Part shown: piece after piece, positions 8,055 through 17,555 of the stretch
Position numbering within the stretch: position 1 is the first letter of the stretch
Layout: each line of letters begins with the position of its first letter
Made by a program: the position numbers and the translations under genes
NCBI GenBank assembly: GCA_944393005.1
Contig: CALXYO010000009.1
Location: 1-64,000, forward strand
DNA length: 64,000 nt
Source: an uncultured Spirochaetales bacterium
GTDB taxonomy: Bacteria > Spirochaetota > Spirochaetia > Sphaerochaetales > Sphaerochaetaceae
Reading direction: 5' to 3'
The notes under the pieces: model-generated
The model's input: the letters and a program-made list of their open reading frames with translations, nothing else
Database searches by the model: none
Told to the model about the DNA's origin: nothing

Positions 8055-9784
8055 CTAAGTTCTTTATCAGAATATTGAAGTTCTCCGGTCCATACAGGAA
8101 CAGGGTGCTGTCTGCCGCTGTCTTTGCATTCATAAAAGGTGTATGTGTCATGATGCCGCTTTTTCTTGGCTTTCTGATGTTCTCTTCATTTTATGACGGG
8201 ACGATAACAATCAGGAGCTGCTGGAATTATCTATTGGCAATGGTCGTGACAGTCCTGCTCAATATTGCGGCGACAAGGCTTTCAGACCAGATGCAGAGCA
8301 CTGCGGGATACAAGATTTTTGCAGATAAGCGCATTGCTCTGGGCGAAAAGCTGCGCAAGCTTCCCATGGGGTTCTTTACGGCTGGCAATATCGGACGAAT
8401 AAGTTCTGTCCTCAGCTCTGATATGGTCTTTGTGGAAGAGAACGTGATGCAGTCAATAGCTGAAATGCTTTCCAATGCTTTCACTGCCATCGTAATCAAT
8501 CTTTTCATGTTCTTCATTGACTGGAGAATAGGTCTACTCACGGCTGTTGTGAGTCTCCTTGTGGTAATTTCAGCGCATTTCATGAACACTTCAAGCCTGA
8601 AGCATGCCGCAATAAGACAGATGCAGAATGAGAAGCTTACCGATGCCGTCATCTCCCATATAGAAGGAATCGGGATCATCAAGAGCTACAATCTTACAGG
8701 GGAGAAATCAAAAGAGCTGACGGAAAATATCGAAGAGACATGCAGGGCAGCTCTCAGATATGAATCATCGCAGGTGCCGTGGATGGTATTGCATAATGCG
8801 CTTTATACAGCAGGCATTACTGGTGTAATAGCGCTTGCATTCATCCTCTTTGCTTCAGGCACGATAACATTGCCATATCTTATCGGAGCCATGCTGTTCG
8901 CTTTTTCCATATTTGTGCCTCTCAAGACACTCTATGCAGAGTCTTCGCGCCTTACTGTCATGGCCAGCTGTCTTGACAGGATTGAAGCCCTTTTTGAGGA
9001 GAGAACTCTTCCAGATGAAGGCAGGAAACATATAGAAGCCGTGACAGAAAGCCCTGAGATTGAGTTCAGGCATGTTTCATTTTCCTATGAGGATAAGGAG
9101 ACCATCCATGATGTAAGCTTTACTGCTTTGAAAGACACCATGACGGCTCTTGTCGGACCTTCCGGCGGAGGCAAGACTACACTTGCAAACCTTCTTGCCC
9201 GTTTCTGGGATATAAATAATGGCAGCATCATGGTAAGAGGCGTTGACATAAGAGAGCTGCCTTTGTCTGAACTCATGAAACAGATCAGCATGGTTTTCCA
9301 GCGTGTATATCTTTTTCAGGATACAGTCTATGCCAATATTGTGATGGGCAGGCCAGATGCCACGAAAGAGGAAGTGATCGAAGCCTGTCGAAAGGCTCGA
9401 TGTTATGATTTCATAATGTCTCTTCCTGATGGCTTTGACACGATTATAGGTGAAGGTGGAGCTTCCCTTTCCGGAGGGGAGAAACAGCGTATATCTATAG
9501 CCAGATGCATTCTCAAGGATGCGCCGATTGTAATACTTGATGAGGCTACCGCAAGCATTGATTTGGATAATGAAAGGTACATTCAGGAGGCGATCAGCGA
9601 ACTTGTGAAGGGCAAGACGCTCATCGTAATCGCACACCGCCTCAATACAATCATGAGCGCTGACCAGATAATTGTGATATCAGATGGCCGGATTGCAGAA
9701 AAAGGCACACATGAAAGACTCCTTGCTGAAAACGGTATCTATACCCGCTTTATTGAGGCAAGAAGCTCCTCTCTGGGGTGGTGA
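8051..9784 (+). CDS. ABC half-transporter 1B (exporter fold, TMD-NBD)
   Basis: This 577-residue partner of 1A starts at 8051 and overlaps its stop as ATGA. An upstream in-frame ATG (7994) falls inside 1A. It has six predicted membrane helices, then Walker A GPSGGGKTT near residue 368, LSGGEKQR near 471, VILDEATASIDLDNE and AHR, so its ATP site carries the catalytic glutamate. All three operons in this region encode the same A-B pairing, pointing to duplication followed by divergence. Confidence 0.9.
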   Translation: MTKFFIRILKFSGPYRNRVLSAAVFAFIKGVCVMMPLFLGFLMFSSFYDGTITIRSCWNYLLAMVVTVLLNIAATRLSDQMQSTAGYKIFADKRIALGEKLRKLPMGFFTAGNIGRISSVLSSDMVFVEENVMQSIAEMLSNAFTAIVINLFMFFIDWRIGLLTAVVSLLVVISAHFMNTSSLKHAAIRQMQNEKLTDAVISHIEGIGIIKSYNLTGEKSKELTENIEETCRAALRYESSQVPWMVLHNALYTAGITGVIALAFILFASGTITLPYLIGAMLFAFSIFVPLKTLYAESSRLTVMASCLDRIEALFEERTLPDEGRKHIEAVTESPEIEFRHVSFSYEDKETIHDVSFTALKDTMTALVGPSGGGKTTLANLLARFWDINNGSIMVRGVDIRELPLSELMKQISMVFQRVYLFQDTVYANIVMGRPDATKEEVIEACRKARCYDFIMSLPDGFDTIIGEGGASLSGGEKQRISIARCILKDAPIVILDEATASIDLDNERYIQEAISELVKGKTLIVIAHRLNTIMSADQIIVISDGRIAEKGTHERLLAENGIYTRFIEARSSSLGW

Positions 9785-9840
9785 ATTTCCTTATGGCCGC
9801 AGGGAAACCGGCGGCCTGAAATACTGACCGTAATTACATT

Positions 9841-9865
9841 CCGCAGATTCTGCGGCATTTTATTC
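9841..9865 (+). terminator. Terminator after ABC pair 1
   Basis: CCGCAG-ATT-CTGCGG (9841-9855) is followed by CATTTTATT. A GGCCGC/GCGGCC hairpin without a T-tract lies just before it, at about 9795-9816. Confidence 0.7.
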
Positions 9866-10215
9866 TGTTCGAGAACTTGTGTTTCGGGTTCAAGCTTTCT
9901 GCCTGGCAACGCTGATTAGGATGTCCTTGCTGCTGTTGTCATCGTGATGAAGGCATATCAACGGCTATTTCGGAATTGTCACGAGCAGATCAGTCTCTGA
10001 TGACTGGAAAAGATTGTGTGCGCATAGTAATCGTGCCTTAGCAAATGATACCAATTTCTTTCGGCAGAAAAAAGAAGATAAAAGAAAGCGGTTGTTTTTA
10101 TCCCGTAAATAGCAATGGAGCCATAGAGCTGATTATCAAAAGATTGTCTCCTCGGCCGTGAATTCCCTGTATTTAGCGGAAAAGAAAAGTAAATGTATAG
10201 AAGAAATCTTTTTGA
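9866..10215. other. Intergenic stretch without recognised gene
   Basis: About 350 bases between the terminator and the GNAT promoter. No coding frame, hairpin or known motif was recognised. Confidence 0.5.
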
Positions 10216-10241
10216 TATAATATAGTTAGCGTATGCTAACT
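10216..10241 (+). promoter_or_regulatory. GNAT operon promoter with shared operator
   Basis: A perfect TATAAT -10 (10216-10221) is followed two bases later by AGTTAGCGTATGCTAACT (10224-10241), the shared operator. The -35 region is poor. Confidence 0.75.
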
Positions 10242-10264
10242 TTTAAGTTGCGGGAGTAAAAATT

Positions 10265-10924
10265 ATGTTCATTATTCGCCCATACAGAGAAGGGGATGCA
10301 TCGGCGTGTGCGGATTGCTTCTATGAGGGGTTCTTTACGTGCCCTGTTGATTGTAATGATAAGGTTTTGTTGCATGATTACGCACAGGTTCTGATTGAGA
10401 AATGCAATTTCACATATGTTGCTGAAACAGATAATCATCAGGTTGTTGGATTCATATGTGGGAAATACGATAAGCGTTTTAGCAGGACGCTGGCAAACCG
10501 GTCTGAGACAAGAAAGCATTACGGTCTATGGTGCAGGATGTTCCTCAAGTTTTATCTGAAGAAATACAGGATGTCAGCAGAGTTTCAGAAACAGTTTGAT
10601 TTGTTTTTCTGTCAGCTGAAAGAAAGGGACAGCAAGACATTTGGAAAATGTGATCTGGAGCTTGTTGCACTTTCTTCCAAAAAGAATTTCAGAAAGGGAC
10701 TTGGAACGGCACTGGTAACTCAGTTTCTGAAACGGGCAGAAGCTGATGGAGCAGAATGCGTAAGGCTTTTTACCAACACTCTTGCCTCATGGAAATTCTA
10801 TGAGAAAAGCGGATTCTCAAAGGTCTCGGAGAAACCATTCAAAGACAACTCAGGAAACAAATCATTTGTTTATGAATACATTTTAAGGGGCAGTGAGAAA
10901 GATGCGGAAAAGAGGTCGGAATGA
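10265..10924 (+). CDS. GNAT family N-acetyltransferase
   Basis: A 219-residue acetyltransferase. The acetyl-CoA-binding motif A is LSSKKNFRKGLGTALV around residues 137-152 (R/K-x-x-G-x-G), and LASWKFYEKSGF near residue 180 is the usual motif B. The N-terminal half is cysteine-rich. The substrate is unknown. It is transcribed from a promoter with the shared operator and overlaps the next gene as ATGA, so its role is probably tied to whatever that regulator senses. Confidence 0.85.
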   Translation: MFIIRPYREGDASACADCFYEGFFTCPVDCNDKVLLHDYAQVLIEKCNFTYVAETDNHQVVGFICGKYDKRFSRTLANRSETRKHYGLWCRMFLKFYLKKYRMSAEFQKQFDLFFCQLKERDSKTFGKCDLELVALSSKKNFRKGLGTALVTQFLKRAEADGAECVRLFTNTLASWKFYEKSGFSKVSEKPFKDNSGNKSFVYEYILRGSEKDAEKRSE

Positions 10925-11412
10925 GTTCTGCAGTGATCATAGAAAGTCTTGTCGGGATAGTTTTATTTACTATCGTAATTGTGCCATTTACACTCAGGAA
11001 TCCTCTTGTCGCGGTAGGCGATTATCCTCCCGCAATTCGGGAAAAGTGCATTGAATTAGGTCTGGTCGAGAAAAGAGGACAGCGGTTCACACGGGCCGAT
11101 TTCATCAGGAAGGGAATGGCTCTGGTCGTTTTTGTGATTGCCTTTGCTTTTGTCCTGAAATATTTCAACGGAGCTGATACGTTTAGGGAAGGATTCAGGG
11201 ATTCATACCTGATCTGGTTGATCATCGATTGGTATGATGCGCTTGTTCTTGACTGCATCTGGTTCTGTCATTGCAGAAGGATCAGGATACCAGGCACGGA
11301 AAGCATGAAGGAGTACAAGGATTATCTTTTCCATATCAAGCAATCCTGCATTGGCATGCTTCTAGGTCTTCCCGCCTGTATTGTCGTCGGAATGATGACA
11401 GCCATTCTCTGA
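10921..11412 (+). CDS. Uncharacterised membrane protein
   Basis: A 163-residue protein with about four hydrophobic segments (near residues 5-24, 66-83, 94-112 and 145-162). A soluble loop after the first helix contains VAVGDYPPAIREKCIELGLV. No family was recognised with certainty. It is translationally coupled (ATGA) to the GNAT and lies just before the second tetR, in an iron/redox-like neighbourhood. Confidence 0.7.
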   Translation: MSSAVIIESLVGIVLFTIVIVPFTLRNPLVAVGDYPPAIREKCIELGLVEKRGQRFTRADFIRKGMALVVFVIAFAFVLKYFNGADTFREGFRDSYLIWLIIDWYDALVLDCIWFCHCRRIRIPGTESMKEYKDYLFHIKQSCIGMLLGLPACIVVGMMTAIL

Positions 11413-11431
11413 CAGCAGTTTGTGAAATCTA

Positions 11432-11488
11432 TTGACAATAGAGTATAATCAGGTTATATTCATAACAGTGTTTCAAAACGATGTTATG
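11432..11488 (+). promoter_or_regulatory. tetR-2 promoter with 28-bp palindrome
   Basis: TTGACA (11432-11437) and TATATT (11455-11460) are spaced by 17 bases. Directly after the -10 lies an interrupted palindrome, 11461-11488: outer arms CATAACA/TGTTATG and inner arms GTTT/AAAC. It does not resemble the operators of the other two tetR genes, which suggests a private autoregulatory site. Confidence 0.7.
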
Positions 11489-11492
11489 AATT

Positions 11493-12107
11493 ATGGCGAA
11501 TCAGATTGCAGGAGTATACGAGAAGATAATTGAATGTGCGAAGAAGGAATTTCTGGAAAAGGGCTTCCTCAACGCGTCATTAAGGACAATAGCGGCCGCC
11601 GCAGATACAAGTACAGGGTCGATCTACACACGCTTCGGAGACAAGGAGGGATTATTTGATGCCATTGTTTCTCCTGCCATTGACGGCCTGAAGAGCATGT
11701 TCCTTTCCATACAGGATGATTTTCACAGCTTTCCTGCTGATGTTCAGAAAGAAAGCATGGGTAAATACACAAAGTCGCGTATCCAGGACATGATTGACTT
11801 CATCTATGACAACTATGACGAATTCCGGCTTCTGCTTGATGCCTCATACGGCACAGAGTACCAGAGTTTCCTGGATGAGCTTGTTGATATTGAGGTCGAT
11901 TACACATACCGCTATATGAAGGTCACAGGATGCCGCAGTACAGAAAGCGGAGAAGTCTCAGAAACTTTTATCCACATCATAGTGACAGCTTATTTCAACG
12001 GTTTCTTTGAGATCGTACGTCATCAAATGCCGAAAAAGGAAGCGGAAAGATATGTAGCCATGCTGTCAGACTACCATATGGCGGGATTCAGCACCGTCCT
12101 TTATTGA
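11493..12107 (+). CDS. TetR family regulator 2
   Basis: A 204-residue protein. Its N-terminal HTH includes AKKEFLEKGFLNASLRTIAAAADTSTGSIYTRFGDKEGLF, followed by a C-terminal sensing domain similar in plan to the first and third TetR of the cluster. No Shine-Dalgarno is seen before the ATG, and the leader would be only about 25 bases. It precedes ABC pair 2 but has its own terminator (12114-12142), so the transporter is driven separately. Confidence 0.88.
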   Translation: MANQIAGVYEKIIECAKKEFLEKGFLNASLRTIAAAADTSTGSIYTRFGDKEGLFDAIVSPAIDGLKSMFLSIQDDFHSFPADVQKESMGKYTKSRIQDMIDFIYDNYDEFRLLLDASYGTEYQSFLDELVDIEVDYTYRYMKVTGCRSTESGEVSETFIHIIVTAYFNGFFEIVRHQMPKKEAERYVAMLSDYHMAGFSTVLY

Positions 12108-12113
12108 AACGGC

Positions 12114-12142
12114 AGACTCCAGAACATGGAGTCTATTTTATT
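12114..12142 (+). terminator. Terminator after tetR-2
   Basis: The 7-bp stem AGACTCC/GGAGTCT (12114-12120, 12128-12134) is followed by ATTTTATT. Confidence 0.7.
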
Positions 12143-12143
12143 G

Positions 12144-12168
12144 CATTATAAGTTAGTCTATGCTAACT
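12144..12168 (+). promoter_or_regulatory. ABC pair 2 promoter with shared operator
   Basis: CATTAT (12144-12149) serves as -10, and AGTTAGTCTATGCTAACT (12151-12168) differs from the operator consensus at one base. GGAGG for the next gene follows at 12171. Confidence 0.7.
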
Positions 12169-12181
12169 AAGGAGGATAAAA

Positions 12182-13918
12182 ATGTCTACTCAAAGCCCAC
12201 TTAAAAGGCTGTGGGAAATGGGAAAGGGCGAACATGAAAAGCTCATAGCCGCAATTGTGCTTGCTTCGGCCGCTGTAATGTTCGGCATAATCCCATACTT
12301 CATCGCAGCATTCCTGATAGAAGGCTTGCTTAATCATGAGATCATTGTGAAGACCGTCATGATATCAGCGATTATCGCTTTTGCTGCATTTGTCCTGAAG
12401 AGCATCATGTATTCAAAAGCACTTTCGCTTTCACACAGAGCAACGTTCCAGATAATGAGGAATATCCGTGCCGCAATTCTGGATAAGCTGCCACGTCTGC
12501 CTCTTGGAACGATAATAGATACACCTTCAGGAAAACTGAAGCAGATTATAGTTGACCAGGTGGAGACAATGGAAAGGCCGCTTGCACATCTTCTTCCTGA
12601 GCTTTCAAGCAATATCCTGACTCCAGTTCTGATATTCATATTCCTGCTTTTCCTTGACTGGAGAATGGCTTTGCTGTCTCTGGTTTCAGTACCTGTCGGC
12701 ATGGCATTCATGATGCTGGTGATGGCCGGATATGGAAAAGACTACGAAGGTTCTGTGAAGGTATCACAGGAACTGAATTCATCAATCACAGAATATGTTA
12801 ACGGTATTGAAGTGATAAAAGCATTCAATCAGGCGGAAGGCTCATACAAGACACTTGCCGAGAGGGCGAAGAAAAATGCTTCCTACTATTACAACTGGAT
12901 GAGGAAGTGCCAGACGAAAGTATCCTTCTCAAAAGCATTGGCACCGGCGACTCTCATAACGATACTTCCCATCGGCTGGCTGTTCTACTCTTCAGGGACG
13001 CTGAGTTCCGCAACTTTCATACTAACGATAATGCTGTCGATGGGAATAGCAGAACCGCTTCTTCATGCTTTTGATTTCACGGACACCCTGGCACAGATTG
13101 GAACAATCGTGAACAATGTCGATTCTCTTCTGAAGGCAGAAGAGCAGAATCATCCGGATAAACCGGTTGAGATGAACAATCATGGAATAATGCTGAAAAA
13201 CGTCAGTTTCTCATATGATGGGAAGACGGAAATCCTTCATGAAGTTACAGCCACAGTACCAGAAGGAGGCATAACTGCGATTGTCGGTCCATCCGGAGGC
13301 GGAAAGTCGACAATAGCAAAGCTGATTGCGGGATTCTGGGACATAAAGCAGGGAGAACTGACGATAGGCGGAAAGGATATAAGGTCTATTCCTCTGTCGC
13401 AGCTTTATGACATGACTGCTTATGTCGGACAAGACAATTTCCTTTTCGATGATACCGTGATGGAAAACATCAGGGTCGGGAAAAAGAGTGCCAGTGATAA
13501 GGATGTCATGAAGGCAGCTGAGATCTCCGGCTGTCTCGATTTCATCACAAAGCTTGAAAACGGGTTTGGAACAAGAGTCGGAAGTGGTGGAACCCATCTT
13601 TCTGGTGGCGAAAGGCAGCGCCTTGCCATAGCCCGTGCCATGCTCAAGGATGCTCCGGTTGTCATTTTCGATGAGGCAACAGCATATATGGATCCGGAGA
13701 ATGAAACGAAGGTCCAAAATGCGATAAGAAAGCTGATCCAGGGAAAGACTGTCATTATGATAGCTCACAGACTATCTACAATCACGGATGCGGACAACAT
13801 ACTTGTCGTTGACAGAGGAAGGATTGAGGCAGAAGGGAAGCACGATGAGCTTTTTGCTTCATGTCCTCTTTACCGCAGCATGTATCAGGCCCATATGAGT
13901 GCCAAGGATGGTGAATGA
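12182..13918 (+). CDS. ABC half-transporter 2A (exporter fold)
   Basis: The 578 residues hold a six-helix membrane domain, then Walker A GPSGGGKST near residue 369, LSGGERQR near 473, VIFDEATAYMDPENE and AHR. It is a clear paralogue of 1A: both have LSLSH in the membrane domain and RLPLGTII / GLPLGIIQ before the first long cytoplasmic loop. It overlaps the next gene as ATGA. It is controlled by the shared operator, and probably forms a heterodimer with 2B. Confidence 0.9.
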   Translation: MSTQSPLKRLWEMGKGEHEKLIAAIVLASAAVMFGIIPYFIAAFLIEGLLNHEIIVKTVMISAIIAFAAFVLKSIMYSKALSLSHRATFQIMRNIRAAILDKLPRLPLGTIIDTPSGKLKQIIVDQVETMERPLAHLLPELSSNILTPVLIFIFLLFLDWRMALLSLVSVPVGMAFMMLVMAGYGKDYEGSVKVSQELNSSITEYVNGIEVIKAFNQAEGSYKTLAERAKKNASYYYNWMRKCQTKVSFSKALAPATLITILPIGWLFYSSGTLSSATFILTIMLSMGIAEPLLHAFDFTDTLAQIGTIVNNVDSLLKAEEQNHPDKPVEMNNHGIMLKNVSFSYDGKTEILHEVTATVPEGGITAIVGPSGGGKSTIAKLIAGFWDIKQGELTIGGKDIRSIPLSQLYDMTAYVGQDNFLFDDTVMENIRVGKKSASDKDVMKAAEISGCLDFITKLENGFGTRVGSGGTHLSGGERQRLAIARAMLKDAPVVIFDEATAYMDPENETKVQNAIRKLIQGKTVIMIAHRLSTITDADNILVVDRGRIEAEGKHDELFASCPLYRSMYQAHMSAKDGE

Positions 13919-15648
13919 TGGTAAGTACAATACGAAAGATCCTTGCATTTGCAGGAAAGGAAAAAGCAAACATATGGAAATCTACTGCACTGAATTTTCT
14001 TTATGCCATATTCAATATGCTTCAGGTCGCAGCAGTGTATTTCATCATTATCGCTCTTGTCGGAAATGACAGGACAGGAAGCCCCGCATTGACGGCACTG
14101 GTTCTCATGGCTGTTTCTGTCCTGGGCAAGGCGGCCACAAACAGATTTAGTCAGCTGCAGCAGACCCACGCTGGATATTTCATGGTCGCGAATAGGCGTA
14201 TTGCCATAGCGGACAAGATCAAGAGGATCCCTATGGGATATTTCAATGACAGGAGCCAGGGCGAGCTTTCCGGCATTCTGTCAACGGTGCTTGGGGATCT
14301 TGAGAACTCAGGACCCGTGATGCTGGTCAACTTCACTTCCAGCATTGTCAACAGTATTGTGTTCGCCATCTTCATCTTCATATTCGACTGGAGAATAGGG
14401 CTTCTTGCCCTTGCGGGTTATGCCGTCTATCTTCTCTTTGTCGGAAAGATGGAAAAGAAATCGAGAGAGATCGCACCCAGAAGACAGAAATCCGAAATGG
14501 CTCTTGTCTCAATGGTTCTTGAAAGAATTCAGGGAATGAGCGTGATAAAATCATTCAACCTTTCCGACAGGGATGACAGCAAAGTGGAAAAGGCCCTTAA
14601 TGACAACAGGGACAGCAACATCTCCCTTGAAATGCTTTTCACGCCTTATATAACTCTTGAGGAGATTTCCCTGCGCCTGTTTTCCGTCATCATAATGACT
14701 GCGGGATGCTTCTTTGCATTATCCGGAGCCATGACACTCGCCGATGCACTGATGACTATTGTGATTTCATTCCTCTGTTTTGCCCAGATCCAGACGGCAG
14801 GAAGCGCAATGCAGATGCTGCGCATCGTCTCCAGCTCAATAGATCAGGCCGAGAGCGTTGACAGCATTCCTGAGCTTGATGAGAATGGACAGGCAATTCA
14901 GCCTCAGACTTATTCCATTGAATTCAGAAATGTGTCTTTTGCATATGACAGGAAACCAATTCTGAAAGATGTATCTATCAGAATCCCAGAAAAGACATCT
15001 CTTGCGATTGTAGGCCCATCTGGCAGCGGCAAGAGTACGCTATGTTCTCTCATTGCCAGATTCTGGGATGTGTCATCCGGTTCAATCAGGATTGGAGACC
15101 ATGACATCAGGGAATACTCGCTTCCTTCCCTGATGGATCAGATCAGCATGGTCTTCCAGAGAGTGTATCTCTTTCATGATACAATAGCTGCGAACATCCG
15201 CTTTGGCCGTCCGGACGCTTCAATGGATGAAATCAGACGTGCAGCACAGAAAGCGTGTTGTGCAGATTTCATTGAGGCTCTTCCGGATGGATATGATACA
15301 GTAATCGGAGAAGGAGGAGCGGATCTTTCCGGAGGAGAAAAACAGAGAATCTCGATCGCCCGAGCCATATTGAAGGATGCTCCAATCATCATATTCGATG
15401 AAGCGACGGCAAATGTAGATCCTGAGAATGAAGACAAGCTCCAGAAAGCCATGGAGTCACTTTCAAAAGATAAGACAGTCATAATGATAGCACACAGGCT
15501 GAAGACAATAAGAAATGCTGACAACATCATAGTCCTTGATGACGGTGTGATAACTGAAGAAGGAAATCACGAAGCCCTCATGCAGGAAAATGGGCTGTAT
15601 AAAGCCTTTGTCGCAGATCGTGAGGAAGCTTCAGGCTGGAAGGTCTGA
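13915..15648 (+). CDS. ABC half-transporter 2B (exporter fold)
   Basis: A 577-residue partner of 2A; either of two consecutive ATG codons (13915, 13918) may be used. It has a membrane domain, then Walker A GPSGSGKST near residue 366, LSGGEKQR near 470, IIFDEATANVDPENE and AHR. RIPMGYFNDRSQGELSGILS matches the coupling-region sequence of 1B (KLPMGFFTAGNIGRISSVLS), showing common descent of the B subunits. Confidence 0.9.
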   Translation: MMVSTIRKILAFAGKEKANIWKSTALNFLYAIFNMLQVAAVYFIIIALVGNDRTGSPALTALVLMAVSVLGKAATNRFSQLQQTHAGYFMVANRRIAIADKIKRIPMGYFNDRSQGELSGILSTVLGDLENSGPVMLVNFTSSIVNSIVFAIFIFIFDWRIGLLALAGYAVYLLFVGKMEKKSREIAPRRQKSEMALVSMVLERIQGMSVIKSFNLSDRDDSKVEKALNDNRDSNISLEMLFTPYITLEEISLRLFSVIIMTAGCFFALSGAMTLADALMTIVISFLCFAQIQTAGSAMQMLRIVSSSIDQAESVDSIPELDENGQAIQPQTYSIEFRNVSFAYDRKPILKDVSIRIPEKTSLAIVGPSGSGKSTLCSLIARFWDVSSGSIRIGDHDIREYSLPSLMDQISMVFQRVYLFHDTIAANIRFGRPDASMDEIRRAAQKACCADFIEALPDGYDTVIGEGGADLSGGEKQRISIARAILKDAPIIIFDEATANVDPENEDKLQKAMESLSKDKTVIMIAHRLKTIRNADNIIVLDDGVITEEGNHEALMQENGLYKAFVADREEASGWKV

Positions 15649-15779
15649 TTATTCTGAAAGCGGGGAGGGGATAGAACCTGCATACCTGGTCCACTCTATC
15701 CAGTCCATCCTCCATAAAAGACTGCTCGGTACTGTGGAAATTCTTTCGCTTTTCCGCTGCTTGTCTGCCGGAAAGAAGC

Positions 15780-15804
15780 AGGGAAGGGATGCTCTCCCTT
15801 CCCT
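15780..15804. terminator. Bidirectional terminator between convergent ABC operons
   Basis: The perfect 10-bp stem AGGGAAGGGA/TCCCTTCCCT (15780-15789, 15795-15804) lies between ABC pairs 2 and 3. The minus-strand side is followed by GCTTCTTTC. Confidence 0.7.
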
Positions 15805-15812
15805 GATATTCT

Positions 15813-17555
15813 TCAGGCAAGCTTCCAGGTCGCACTTTGTTTCTGAAGCTCGACCATATGGGCAAAGAGCCCGTTCCTGGTCACCAGATCAGAAGGTTTT
15901 CCTGTTTCCTCAACCATGCCGTCTTTCAGCACAACTATCTTATCAGCATTCTCCACAGTACGCATTCTGTGTGCAATGACAAGAACTGTCTTGCCTGCAA
16001 GCAGTCTTGAGAGGGCTTCCTGAATCTTGGTCTCGTTCTCGACGTCAAGGCTCGCCGTGGCCTCATCAAGAAGAACTATCGGTGCATTTTTGAGCAGCGC
16101 ACGTGCTATCGATATCCGCTGTCTCTCTCCTCCGGAAAGCTTTGTGCCGTTTTCTCCGATCATGGTGTTGTACCCCTGCGGAAGCCTGCTGATGAATTCT
16201 GTGCAGTTTGCAGCCTCTGCCGCAGCCCTGACTTCCTCATCTGTGGCACCATGTTTTCCAAGTCTTATATTCTCCATGACGGTGTCGTCGAAGAGGATGA
16301 CGTCCTGGAATACCATTGAGTAATCTGTAAGAAGGACTTCTGGATTTACCGTAGATATATCCACACCTCCGACCCGTATCGTTCCTTTTGTGATGTCCCA
16401 GAGCCTGGCGGCAAGTCTGGCACATGTGCTTTTGCCAGATCCAGAAGGTCCTACAAGGGCTGTCACTTCTCCTTCCTTTGCCGTGAAGCTTACATTGGTG
16501 AGGACATCTTTTGAATCATATGCAAAGGAGACATTATCAAATACGATGTCATGGCCGTCCGGCTGGAATGTATCGCTTCCGCCTGCTGTGGCCGTGTCGC
16601 TGATTTCCATCATGCGGTCTGCCGATACCTGGGAGATGAACATCTCTGCAATCAGCGTAAGGCTCTGGTCAAATGGAGCATAGACCCGCGTTATCACAAG
16701 AAGGAACATGAAGAACAGCATGAAATCTATCTCTCCGGAGAGAATGAGGGATGCTCCTGCGAGAATGGTTGTTGCGATACCTAACCTCATGATGACACTG
16801 GCGCCGTTTACGAAGATTCCGGTTCCCAGCTCTCCTTTTGTCTGAATGCGTTCATGCTCATCAATCTTCCTGTCAAGCTCAGCCAGGTATCTTTCCTTCT
16901 GGTTTGTCTCCCTTATTTCCCTGACGTTCTCAAGAGCTTCCTGTATTCCGTCAGAAACTCTCAATGCAGCCTTTTTCGTACGCTCGGCACTGCCTGAGGC
17001 GAATTTCCTGCTTCCGAAGAGGAGCGCGAATGCTACAGGCACGCCCCAGAGGGCAGCGATGGCAAGTTTCCAGTTATACAAGAGCAGGCATAGTGCAATG
17101 ATCGCAGTAGAAATATAGGCTCCGTACAGGTAGCCGAGAACATGGGACCAGACATGCTCCATACGGTTCACATCTCCCATTATGGTCTCTGTCAGGTCAG
17201 CGATATCCCTCTTGCCGAAGAAACTCAGAGGGAGCCTTCGCAGCTTCTCTGCAAGGGATATGCGTGTCGCTTTCACCTCATTGTATACAAGGCCGTAAGT
17301 CGCATTATACTGTTCCAGATGTGTCAGGAACGACAGTATGATGAAAAGGATTATCAATGCAGCCGCAAGACCCGCGCTTAAAATATGTCCTGTTCCTGTC
17401 AGCTCTGCCATGAACGAGGACATTGCAAGATAGAGTATGCCGACTCCTCCCATTACAACAAGGTTGACGACAACAGTCCAGAATGCACCTTTTCTTGTAT
17501 TCCTGATTCCCTGATCCGTGAGAGCATATTTACGCTGGAATTTCTTTGAGAACAT
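15813..17555 (-). CDS. ABC half-transporter 3B (exporter fold)
   Basis: 580 residues starting MFSKKFQRK at 17555, where the ATG overlaps the upstream gene's TGA by one base and follows GGAGG. A longer frame to 17615 would run into that gene. The membrane domain is followed by Walker A GPSGSGKST, LSGGERQR, VLLDEATASLDVENE and AHR. The sequence RLPLSFFGKRDIADLTETIM occupies the same place as RLPLG/KLPMG in the other pairs. It partners 3A. Confidence 0.9.
   Translation of the reverse strand: MFSKKFQRKYALTDQGIRNTRKGAFWTVVVNLVVMGGVGILYLAMSSFMAELTGTGHILSAGLAAALIILFIILSFLTHLEQYNATYGLVYNEVKATRISLAEKLRRLPLSFFGKRDIADLTETIMGDVNRMEHVWSHVLGYLYGAYISTAIIALCLLLYNWKLAIAALWGVPVAFALLFGSRKFASGSAERTKKAALRVSDGIQEALENVREIRETNQKERYLAELDRKIDEHERIQTKGELGTGIFVNGASVIMRLGIATTILAGASLILSGEIDFMLFFMFLLVITRVYAPFDQSLTLIAEMFISQVSADRMMEISDTATAGGSDTFQPDGHDIVFDNVSFAYDSKDVLTNVSFTAKEGEVTALVGPSGSGKSTCARLAARLWDITKGTIRVGGVDISTVNPEVLLTDYSMVFQDVILFDDTVMENIRLGKHGATDEEVRAAAEAANCTEFISRLPQGYNTMIGENGTKLSGGERQRISIARALLKNAPIVLLDEATASLDVENETKIQEALSRLLAGKTVLVIAHRMRTVENADKIVVLKDGMVEETGKPSDLVTRNGLFAHMVELQKQSATWKLA

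Noticed and set aside
9077..9637. 186-codon minus-strand frame
   Set aside because: It lies wholly within the ATPase domain of ABC 1B on the opposite strand.
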